A stretch of DNA of 9,696 nucleotides from an uncultured Gammaproteobacteria bacterium. GTDB taxonomy: Bacteria > Pseudomonadota > Gammaproteobacteria > GCA-002705445 > GCA-002716945. Position 1 is the stretch's first letter. Each line of letters begins with the position of its first letter. Positions 1 to 5,319 of the stretch are shown piece by piece. The notes beneath the pieces are model-generated. The model saw only the letters and a list, made by a program, of their open reading frames with translations. It searched no databases and was not told the origin of the DNA. The stretch spans positions 1 to 9,696 of the forward strand of contig CAJWMM010000015.1 of assembly GCA_913043035.1 (NCBI GenBank). Direction: 5' to 3'. The position numbers were made by a program, and so were the translations under genes.

Positions 1-17
1 CACCTATAGTTGGATCA

Positions 18-707
18 ATGTTCAAAACAAAAGACGCAGACGCAGCGCTTGCGGATCATACTATGTATCTCAGAGGTACATATTTTGAGAGTTGCACATG
101 CGAGACTATATGCCCATGTCTACTTTTGTTAGATCCTACCATAGGATCATGTACAGCGCTTTTAGGTTGGAATATTGAAAAAGGTCATGTTGGTACAGTT
201 GATGTAAGTGGCACTAAAGTAGCAATGTTTCTATATGCACCTCAAAATCTTCTGAAAGGTGGTTTCACTATGGCACTATACGTAGACAGCAGTGCAAGTA
301 GTTCACAACGTAATGCGTTAACAGAAGCCTATCATGGTATACATGGTGGACACTTAGGAGTAGTGGCAAGTCTCGCTAAAGGGGCTGAGGGTGGCCCTAG
401 GGAATTTCTACCAACAAAATCAGCAAGAATCTCATATAAAGTGGATTCACCGCATCGACATCTTATAATTGATGGCATAGGTGAAAATAAAATGGAACAA
501 TTGGGAGGTGCTATGGGAAGACCAGTTGTTGTTCATGATACACCTCTAGCAGTTGCTCCACCATTTCCAATCACTGTCAGCAGGGCATCTAAAATGTCTT
601 ATAGTGATCACGGAATAGAACATTCTTATGAGGGTGGAAATGGATTGAGCTCGCCATTTGTTTACATGGATGGGGCTAATAAACAAACAGCAATAGAAAA
701 ATCATAA
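18..707 (+). CDS. DUF1326-family protein, probable metal-binding, possibly 5'-partial
   Basis: Function unknown; this is recognised as the DUF1326 family. The 229-aa product carries the family's N-terminal cysteine cluster C26-T-C28-E-T-I-C32-P-C34, followed by C45. After it come the glycine-rich blocks typical of the family (G-x2-GT-V-x-V-SG near 56-65, an S-S-x-QRNAL stretch near 95-101, HGIHGGH at 106-112) and a C-terminal F-V-Y-M segment. No signal peptide or membrane helix is evident, so it looks soluble. Ten or so histidines plus the Cys cluster suggest metal binding (inference). The reading frame is open through the left window edge, so ATG 18 is only the first visible start. ATG 63 (Met16) would give a start immediately before the conserved domain. 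It ends with tandem TAA codons. DUF2182 follows 67 bp downstream on the same strand, and the two probably act together. Confidence 0.8.
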   Translation: MFKTKDADAALADHTMYLRGTYFESCTCETICPCLLLLDPTIGSCTALLGWNIEKGHVGTVDVSGTKVAMFLYAPQNLLKGGFTMALYVDSSASSSQRNALTEAYHGIHGGHLGVVASLAKGAEGGPREFLPTKSARISYKVDSPHRHLIIDGIGENKMEQLGGAMGRPVVVHDTPLAVAPPFPITVSRASKMSYSDHGIEHSYEGGNGLSSPFVYMDGANKQTAIEKS

Positions 708-724
708 TAAAGTCTAATTCTTAT

Positions 725-736
725 ATAGTTAACTAT
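725..736. promoter_or_regulatory. 12-bp perfect palindrome between DUF1326 and DUF2182 genes
   Basis: ATAGTTAACTAT is a perfect dyad in the 67-bp gap, about 40 bp upstream of the DUF2182 start. It could be an operator half-site pair for a dimeric regulator, or chance in AT-rich DNA. There is no stem/loop with a U-tract, so it is not a terminator. Only a comparative alignment of orthologous gaps could decide. Confidence 0.2.
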
Positions 737-774
737 CCATGATTATGGGTAGCATTATCTGATATCATTACACA

Positions 775-1632
775 ATGGCATTAAATTTAAGTCTACAAAA
801 GGCCCCTCTTAAAGATAGATTAGTCGTCTATGTCGGAGTCGCAGTAATCCTCTTGGTATCATGGGCATTCATAATTGGAATGGGATGGGAAATGGGCACA
901 CTACCTTTCTCTTCATCGTCTATGAATGGTATGCAAATGGATAGCATGGAGATGACAATGCAAGATAAATCTATTCTTAGTTCTATTCTTACATGGATGC
1001 CACCAATGAGTGGAGAGTGGTTATTTACAGATTTTTTATTTCTATTCTTAATGTGGGCTGTAATGATGATAGCAATGATGACACCATCAATACTCCCAAT
1101 GATTATGTTGTTTACAACGCTCAATTCAAAAAATATCAGAGAGAATAAAGTATCTGCAAACCCACTTTATCTTTTAAGCGGTTATTTAATGAGTTGGGTT
1201 TTGTTCAGTTTACTGATCACAATACCGCAATATGGACTTCATAAAGCTGGACTTCTTAACCCAATGATGGAGCCTACACATGCTCTACTAGGTGCATTTG
1301 TTTTAATTGGTGCTGGACTGTATCAATTTAGTACATTTAAAGATGCTTGTCTGACAGTTTGTCAATCGCCTTTGAGTTTCATGATGAATAATTGGAAAGA
1401 AGGTAATCTAGGTGCTTTTGTAATTGGTTACAAGCATGGCTTTTATTGTGTAGGGTGTTGTTGGTTTCTTATGTTGACGTTATTTGCCCTTGGTGTAATG
1501 AATATAATGTGGGTAGTTATCTTAACTCTCTTTGTGATGTTTGAGAAATTGTCGGTAAAATTTCCAATGCAGTATAGATACACTACAGGAACAATTTTTA
1601 TTATCTGGGGTTTATTTCTTTTTTATTTATAG
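775..1632 (+). CDS. DUF2182 predicted metal-binding integral membrane protein
   Basis: 285-aa polytopic membrane protein of the DUF2182 family, annotated in general as a predicted metal-binding integral membrane protein; no reaction is established that I know of. Hydrophobic segments lie at about 16-37, 84-113, 132-150, 168-184, 225-255 and 270-285. The family hallmarks are clear: the Met-rich helix W94-A-V-M-M-I-A-M-M-T-P-S (94-105) and Y224-C-V-G-C-C-W (224-230) ending in M-F-E-K (255-258). The loop after the first helix has Met at 50, 53, 55, 58, 60, 62, 75 and 78, a pattern common in Cu(I)-binding periplasmic loops. A further pair, C192 and C196, is present. It starts at ATG 775 without a visible Shine-Dalgarno sequence. 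It follows the DUF1326 gene and ends 11 bp from the convergent murU-like gene. A role in copper or other soft-metal handling is inference. Confidence 0.85.
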   Translation: MALNLSLQKAPLKDRLVVYVGVAVILLVSWAFIIGMGWEMGTLPFSSSSMNGMQMDSMEMTMQDKSILSSILTWMPPMSGEWLFTDFLFLFLMWAVMMIAMMTPSILPMIMLFTTLNSKNIRENKVSANPLYLLSGYLMSWVLFSLLITIPQYGLHKAGLLNPMMEPTHALLGAFVLIGAGLYQFSTFKDACLTVCQSPLSFMMNNWKEGNLGAFVIGYKHGFYCVGCCWFLMLTLFALGVMNIMWVVILTLFVMFEKLSVKFPMQYRYTTGTIFIIWGLFLFYL

Positions 1633-1643
1633 TAATTTACACT

Positions 1644-2294
1644 TCACATAGAGATTTCATCTCTAGCATTTCTAAGTCTCTCTGGAGTACCAATATCGTC
1701 CCACATTCCTGAGTACACATCCGCAGTAATTGATTCTTCTTTATGAAGAATAGTTCCCAAATCTTTTTCTTTATACTTGATAAATAGCTTTGGTGAGTAT
1801 AATCCAATACCAGTGTAAGTAAACGTATTACCAGTTTGTAGATGATTATTCGAAAGATTAAAATCACCATTTTGATAATTTGGCTTTTTAGTTAGTATTA
1901 TATGTCCAAGAGCATCTCTTAAATTATAACTTTTTAGATCAATAAATGAATAATTTGTCCATATATCTGCATTAACCAAAATAAAGTTTTCATTGTTGAA
2001 ATAGCTGAGTGCTTTTCTAACACCTTCAGCGGTACCTATTGGCAGCTCACCTTCATCGCTAATTATAATCCTTATTCCAAATTTTGAGCCATCACCAACA
2101 TGATCTTTAATATACTCCCCAAGATATCCTGTATTAATTACAATCTCTTGAATACCAATCTCTGATAATTTAATAATTTTATCTTCTATCAAGGTGACGT
2201 TTCCTATTTTTAACATAGGCTTGGGTAAATCTCTAGTGAGTGGCATCATCCTCTCACCTCTACCAGATGCAAGTATCATTGCTTTAGTTATCAC
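1644..2294 (-). CDS. murU: MurU-like sugar-1-phosphate nucleotidyltransferase
   Basis: 216-aa NTP-transferase-fold protein, most likely N-acetylmuramate alpha-1-phosphate uridylyltransferase. MurU converts MurNAc-1-P plus UTP to UDP-MurNAc in the peptidoglycan recycling route that bypasses de novo MurA/MurB synthesis. Visible motifs are the nucleotide-binding signature G11-R-G-E-R15-M with K25, the metal-binding Asp D110 (VNAD), the MurU-typical G143-D-F, and W198-D-D-I-G-T-P-E-R-L near the C-terminus. The segment G87-T-A-E-G-V differs from the TAGGI form I expect in MurU, so a related sugar nucleotidyltransferase is not excluded. The start is a GTG, chosen because GGAG at 2301-2304 lies 6 nt upstream. 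It begins 3 nt after the stop of the kinase gene, as in Pseudomonas amgK-murU. Its end lies 11 bp from the DUF2182 stop, with no terminator visible in between. Confidence 0.8.
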   Translation of the reverse strand: MITKAMILASGRGERMMPLTRDLPKPMLKIGNVTLIEDKIIKLSEIGIQEIVINTGYLGEYIKDHVGDGSKFGIRIIISDEGELPIGTAEGVRKALSYFNNENFILVNADIWTNYSFIDLKSYNLRDALGHIILTKKPNYQNGDFNLSNNHLQTGNTFTYTGIGLYSPKLFIKYKEKDLGTILHKEESITADVYSGMWDDIGTPERLRNARDEISM

Positions 2295-2297
2295 TGT

Positions 2298-3260
2298 TTA
2301 CTCCAATCTAAGCTCATCTAAAACCAATTTTATTTCTTTAAGCTCATCATACTTGCCTACTGTCTCTCGAACATAACTTAGCGTTCTCGGTATATCATTC
2401 ATATAAACAGGTTTATTATCTCGGTAATTTAATCGAGTGAAAATTCCTATCGCTTTTAAGTGCCTCTGGAGACCAGTAATATCTAACCAATAACTAAAAA
2501 CATCAAAAGATGTTTCTACATCCGATATTCTTTGAAAATATGTTTTTGACATTTTGTTAATCAATTCATTATCCCATTTGATGTAACAGTCTTTTAACAA
2601 CGAGACTAGATCATATGTTATTGGGCCAACCATAGCATCTTGGTAATCCAGCACGCCAGGATTACCTTTTTCTAGAAGCATCAAATTTCGCGAATGATAA
2701 TCCCTATGAACAAATTTTTTAGGTATTTCATCAATTTTTTCTAAAAGATCTGTAAATATTTTTTTTATACCCATGCTATCCAATTTCTCATCATTATAAC
2801 CAATATGTTTTTTAAGAAACCAGTCAATGAAAAGATTAGTTTCATTTCTTTGTTCACGAATGTCAAAACAGTCAAGATCAGATGTAGTTATGTTATTTTG
2901 CATATTGTGTATTACATCTATAGCATCTGTATACAAACAAAAAACAGTCTCATCGTTTAAGTTGTTAAGGTAGACTTTTTTACCGAAATCTGACATCAGC
3001 ATTAAACCTAGACCTTCATTTACTTTTTTAATTTTGGGAACAGTGATATTTGCACTATCAAGCTTACTATTTATTTTAATAACATCCGTTAAACTTTCTT
3101 TATCCGGAGGCGCATACATTACTATATCAGTCCCTTTATTATGAGTAACCCGATAATACGTTCTAAAACTTGCATCAGAAGATGCTCGCTCAATGTTAAA
3201 TGAGCCTTTGATAATCTCTCCTAGCCAACTAGATATTTTTGATATATCTTTTTTATTCAT
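2298..3260 (-). CDS. amgK: AmgK-like anomeric amino-sugar kinase (phosphotransferase fold)
   Basis: 320-aa aminoglycoside-phosphotransferase-fold kinase. AmgK phosphorylates C1 of MurNAc/GlcNAc, giving MurNAc-1-P for MurU in peptidoglycan recycling. The N-lobe has the family's V-M-Y-A-P-P-D-K-E stretch (47-55), and the hinge reads G-L-M-L-M-S-D-F-G (85-93). The catalytic loop is H185-R-D-Y-H-S-R-N192 with D187 as the presumed base. The Mg-binding segment is L204-D-Y-Q-D208. The C-terminal helical lobe includes W258-L-D-I-T-G-L-Q-R-H-L-K-A-I-G-I-F-T-R-L (258-277), typical of this family. Substrate is inferred from the tight pairing with the MurU-like gene; a choline- or aminoglycoside-kinase role fits the context less well. 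The ATG start has no Shine-Dalgarno sequence. The gene is divergent from the mazG-like gene across 63 bp. Confidence 0.82.
   Translation of the reverse strand: MNKKDISKISSWLGEIIKGSFNIERASSDASFRTYYRVTHNKGTDIVMYAPPDKESLTDVIKINSKLDSANITVPKIKKVNEGLGLMLMSDFGKKVYLNNLNDETVFCLYTDAIDVIHNMQNNITTSDLDCFDIREQRNETNLFIDWFLKKHIGYNDEKLDSMGIKKIFTDLLEKIDEIPKKFVHRDYHSRNLMLLEKGNPGVLDYQDAMVGPITYDLVSLLKDCYIKWDNELINKMSKTYFQRISDVETSFDVFSYWLDITGLQRHLKAIGIFTRLNYRDNKPVYMNDIPRTLSYVRETVGKYDELKEIKLVLDELRLE
2301..2304 (-). promoter_or_regulatory. Shine-Dalgarno deciding the GTG start of murU
   Basis: On the minus strand, GGAG lies inside the last sense codons of the upstream kinase gene, 6 nt before GTG 2294-2292. It supports a GTG start for the nucleotidyltransferase and translational coupling to the kinase gene. 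Confidence 0.55.
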
Positions 3261-3266
3261 TTGTAC

Positions 3267-3296
3267 ATTTTACATGATATTATGTTTTTTTGATAA
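3267..3296 (-). promoter_or_regulatory. Candidate promoter for amgK-murU
   Basis: Read on the minus strand: TTATCA (3296-3291; 4 of 6 match to TTGACA), 18-nt spacer, TAAAAT (3272-3267; 5 of 6 match to TATAAT). The predicted transcription start falls at about 3260, right at the ATG, so the message could be leaderless. It overlaps the opposing mazG-like promoter candidate. Motif match only. Confidence 0.35.
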
Positions 3297-3297
3297 A
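3269..3297 (+). promoter_or_regulatory. Candidate promoter for the mazG-like gene
   Basis: TTTACA (3269-3274; 5 of 6), 17-nt spacer, GATAAA (3292-3297; 4 of 6). The predicted start is near 3304, giving a leader of about 20 nt that contains AGGTG (3314-3318) 5 nt before ATG 3324. It shares most of its length with the opposite amgK promoter candidate, so the two may compete for polymerase. Confidence 0.4.
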
Positions 3298-3323
3298 AAA
3301 GAATTTTGTAAGCAGGTGTTGAG

Positions 3324-3689
3324 ATGACAAAAAAAGACATATTTACAAATGCACTTAATCTGCAGCGCGAAGCGAAGAAGATTGGATTGGATTGGATTGA
3401 TATAGAGGGTATCATCGCAAAAATATATGAAGAGACCAAAGAAGTTGAAGAAGCTATTCAATCTAATGAGAATGAAAAAATTAGTGAAGAATTAGGTGAT
3501 TTATTATTCACTTACATATCTTTAGCAAGACATCTAGATATTGATCTTCATCAGGTTATTGAAGAGGCAGAATCAAAATTCAATCTTAGATTCTCAAAAG
3601 TAAAATCAGAATTAGCAAAATCTAATAAAACTTCTGCGACACCAGATGAGATGATTAATATTTGGGATAAAATGAAAAAAAGTGAGTAA
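3324..3689 (+). CDS. Single-domain MazG-like nucleotide pyrophosphohydrolase
   Basis: 121-aa all-alpha NTP pyrophosphatase of the MazG family, which hydrolyses (d)NTPs to (d)NMP plus PPi to clean the nucleotide pool or lower alarmone-linked nucleotides. The Mg-binding signature is visible as E36-E37-x2-E40-x2-E43 followed by E55-E56-L-G-D59, matching ExxE...ExxD. A G-L-D-W motif (21-24) corresponds to the family's GFDW. The C-terminal K-F-N-L-R-F (85-90) and I-W-D-K-M-K (113-118) match the end of MazG domains. E. coli MazG has two such domains in about 263 aa; this has one, so exact substrate is uncertain. Start at ATG 3324 is supported by AGGTG at 3314-3318. It converges on nth with a 17-bp gap and carries a pentanucleotide repeat at 3380-3399. 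Confidence 0.85.
   Translation: MTKKDIFTNALNLQREAKKIGLDWIDIEGIIAKIYEETKEVEEAIQSNENEKISEELGDLLFTYISLARHLDIDLHQVIEEAESKFNLRFSKVKSELAKSNKTSATPDEMINIWDKMKKSE
3380..3399 (+). repeat. Pentanucleotide tandem repeat (GATTG)x4 inside the mazG-like gene
   Basis: Four perfect GATTG units lie within codons 19-26 (K-I-G-L-D-W-I-D). The unit length is not a multiple of three, so gain or loss of one unit would shift the frame early in the gene. The encoded G-L-D-W is close to a family-conserved motif, so the repeat may simply follow from the protein sequence. Confidence 0.7.
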
Positions 3690-3708
3690 TTCACCTTGAG
3701 TTTATTTT
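3675..3708. terminator. Weak candidate bidirectional terminator between mazG-like gene and nth
   Basis: GTGA (3682-3685), 5-nt loop, TCAC (3691-3694), with an A-run before it (3675-3681) and a T-rich stretch after it (3701-3708). The stem is only 4 bp, extendable past a bulge, so the call is weak. Its position between two convergent stop codons is right for a shared terminator. Confidence 0.22.
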
Positions 3709-4360
3709 ATTGTTTTTGGGTCACAATTGGTTTTTTTCTATTTGGATAACATGATTTACAAATATCACATTCTATTCCAAAACACTGTCTTGCTTGACAG
3801 AACTCTCTTCCGTAAAAAATTATTTGTAGATGAAGCTTATTCCAAGTCTCTTTAGGAAAGATTTTTTTTAGATCTTCTTCTGTCTTTTCTACGCTTTTGC
3901 CGTTTGATAGACCCCATCTTTGAGCAAGCCGATGTATATGAGTGTCTACTGGAAAGGCAGCTTGCCCAAATCCTTGTGAGATTACAACACTCGCGGTTTT
4001 GTGGCCTACCCCGGGAAGTTTTTCGAGCTGATTAATATCAGAGGGTACTTGGCCATTGTATTCTTTGACAAGTATTTTAGAGAGCGCTAGTATTGCTCTA
4101 GATTTCTTTGGTGCTAGCCCGCATGTTTTGATAAATTTATGAATAGTTTTGTAGTGTAATTTCTGCATTTTTTCTGCAGTGTTTGCTTCCTGGAATAAAT
4201 TAGGCGTGACCTTGTTTACCCTCTCATCAGTAGTTTGAGCGCTTAATAGAACAGCTATTAAAAGTTCAAAATTATTTTTATGATTTAGTGGTACCGGAGT
4301 TTTCGGATATAATTTATCAAGTTTCTCTTGGATTATTATTGCTCTATCCTTTTTTTTCAT
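3707..4360 (-). CDS. nth: Endonuclease III (DNA glycosylase/AP lyase)
   Basis: 217-aa base-excision-repair enzyme removing oxidised pyrimidines and cleaving AP sites; close to the 211 aa of E. coli Nth. The helix-hairpin-helix L115-P-G-V-G-H-K-T-A contains catalytic lysine K121. The catalytic aspartate is D139 in V-D-T-H-I-H-R. L38-L-S-A-Q-T-T-D matches the conserved N-terminal motif. The C-terminal Fe-S region has Cys at 188, 193, 198, 201 and 204. Aligned to E. coli (C-X6-C-X2-C-X5-C), 188, 198 and 204 fit, but the second ligand position (195) is Gly; C193 or C201 may substitute. It is the last gene of the metG cluster, 35 nt after the ferredoxin gene. The ATG is preceded by no clear Shine-Dalgarno sequence. 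Confidence 0.95.
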   Translation of the reverse strand: MKKKDRAIIIQEKLDKLYPKTPVPLNHKNNFELLIAVLLSAQTTDERVNKVTPNLFQEANTAEKMQKLHYKTIHKFIKTCGLAPKKSRAILALSKILVKEYNGQVPSDINQLEKLPGVGHKTASVVISQGFGQAAFPVDTHIHRLAQRWGLSNGKSVEKTEEDLKKIFPKETWNKLHLQIIFYGREFCQARQCFGIECDICKSCYPNRKKPIVTQKQ

Positions 4361-4395
4361 AAATTAGATGTAATTTGTATCGGTCACTCAATTTA

Positions 4396-4989
4396 TCATC
4401 TATCCAAAAACTCGCGTTTTTTTGCTTCACGTTCTATTGCTAGCTTTAAATATTGTTTAATCTTTTCTTCTTGATTAATAATATCCCTAGTATTTTTTTC
4501 ATGGTTCGCTCTAGCTAACTTTCTATAGTATCTTGCTTTAGAGTCTTCTGACTTCGCTGATGGCCATATCCATGATAATTGAGAATCATTATGAATCATT
4601 TCCATACAGTCCACTGGACATTGCTCAATGCACAGTTCACATCCGTTACATTTATCATTAATTATATAATGTTGTTTCCTTCTTGCTCCAATAATTGCAT
4701 CTACAGGACACACTTTTATACATATTGTACAACCAATGCACTCATCATATTTAATATGAGCAATTTGATAATTCTCTATCCTGAATTCTTCAAAATCAGC
4801 TTCCCCATTAATCAATTTCTGAAGTAAATTTTTTGTCTGATTTGCACCTGGCTCACACTTACTTATACTCTCGTTTGAATATAAAATTGCTTGTGCATAG
4901 GATTCACAATCATCATAAGTACATTTCTTACATTGTAATTGAGGAAGAGCATCGATTATTTTTTCTAATTTATTTATTTCTTTTTTCAC
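4396..4989 (-). CDS. RnfB-like polyferredoxin, no membrane anchor
   Basis: 197-aa Fe-S protein related to RnfB/RsxB, the ferredoxin-like subunit of Rnf/Rsx membrane electron-transfer complexes. Residues 20-45 form the 4Fe-4S domain C20-x2-C23-x4-C28-x16-C45, preceded by L15-P-Q-L-Q. Two bacterial ferredoxin motifs follow: C84-x2-C87-x2-C90-x3-C94-P and C114-x2-C117-x2-C120-x3-C124-P, plus C128. A charged helical tail (about 145-197) ends the protein. Classical RnfB starts with a membrane helix; here the protein begins directly before the first cluster domain, so it is probably soluble. No other rnf gene lies in the window. Start is GTG (minus strand 4989-4987), overlapping the preceding stop by 4 nt (GTGA), so translation is likely coupled. 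Location between metG and nth hints at donating electrons or supporting Fe-S proteins such as Nth (inference). Confidence 0.85.
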   Translation of the reverse strand: MKKEINKLEKIIDALPQLQCKKCTYDDCESYAQAILYSNESISKCEPGANQTKNLLQKLINGEADFEEFRIENYQIAHIKYDECIGCTICIKVCPVDAIIGARRKQHYIINDKCNGCELCIEQCPVDCMEMIHNDSQLSWIWPSAKSEDSKARYYRKLARANHEKNTRDIINQEEKIKQYLKLAIEREAKKREFLDR

Positions 4990-5318
4990 GATACTTTTGC
5001 GCCTGGTGTAACATCTTTATCGGGATTTATGATAATAACTTCCTCATCATGAGAGGTCGCTAGCACCATTCCATCTGAGGTACCAAACTTCATCTCTCTT
5101 GGGAGAAGGTTTGCAATCACTACAACATTTTTTCCGACAAGGTCAATTGGTGAATATGATTTTTTTATACCTGCAAATATTTTTCTATGCTCCACACCTA
5201 TGTCAACCGTGAGCTCTAACATTTTCCTGGAGTCTTCAACTTCTTTAGCATCTAGTACTCTACCAATTCTCAAGTCTAGTTTTATGAAATCGTCTATTAA
5301 TATTTTTTCATCTGTCAT
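4986..5318 (-). CDS. Free-standing MetRS C-terminal tRNA-binding domain (EMAP-II/Trbp111-like)
   Basis: 110-aa OB-fold protein equivalent to the C-terminal dimerisation and tRNA-binding domain of gammaproteobacterial MetRS. Characteristic segments are I7-x2-F-x-K-L-D-L-R-I-G (7-18), K52-I-F-A-G-I-K-K-S-Y region, N89-L-L-P-R-E-M-K-F-G-x-S-D-G-M region, and a terminal I-N-P-D-x-D-x2-P-G. In E. coli this is fused to the 677-aa MetG; here it starts with ATG only 1 nt after the metG stop (TAG-C-ATG). It lies in the +1 frame relative to metG, so either a real gene split or a one-base sequence error must be considered. A purine-rich AGAGAAG near the metG end could act as ribosome binding site. It probably binds the elbow of tRNA and joins MetRS non-covalently, as Trbp111-type proteins do. 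Residue numbers in this entry after 20 are approximate. Confidence 0.88.
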   Translation of the reverse strand: MTDEKILIDDFIKLDLRIGRVLDAKEVEDSRKMLELTVDIGVEHRKIFAGIKKSYSPIDLVGKNVVVIANLLPREMKFGTSDGMVLATSHDEEVIIINPDKDVTPGAKVS

Positions 5319-5319
5319 G

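Noticed and set aside
132..148. Perfect 7-bp inverted repeat GATCCTA/TAGGATC with a 3-nt loop
   Set aside because: It lies inside DUF1326 coding sequence with no T-run after it; probably chance or codon-driven.
1..707. Higher G+C in the DUF1326 gene as a sign of horizontal transfer or archaeal origin
   Set aside because: My hand count gives about 42% for the first 480 bp, but parts of mrp are just as high, so composition alone does not separate it from its neighbours.
828..1124. Open frame on the minus strand inside the DUF2182 gene
   Set aside because: It is fully antisense to a well-supported membrane-protein gene; its isoleucine-rich translation mirrors the Met codons (CAT/ATG) of the real gene.
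1633..1643. Terminator between the convergent DUF2182 and murU genes
   Set aside because: Only 11 bp separate the stops and no stem-loop is visible there.
1637..1870. Minus-strand open frame overlapping the end of murU
   Set aside because: It runs in another frame of the same strand within the transferase coding region and shows no domain.
3257..3461. Two minus-strand open frames covering the amgK promoter gap and the mazG-like start
   Set aside because: They overlap a conserved MazG domain and the shared promoter region; composition is that of AT-rich shadow frames.
4579..5063. Plus-strand open frames opposite the RnfB-like gene
   Set aside because: They are antisense to two ferredoxin motifs with conserved cysteines and have no recognisable domain.
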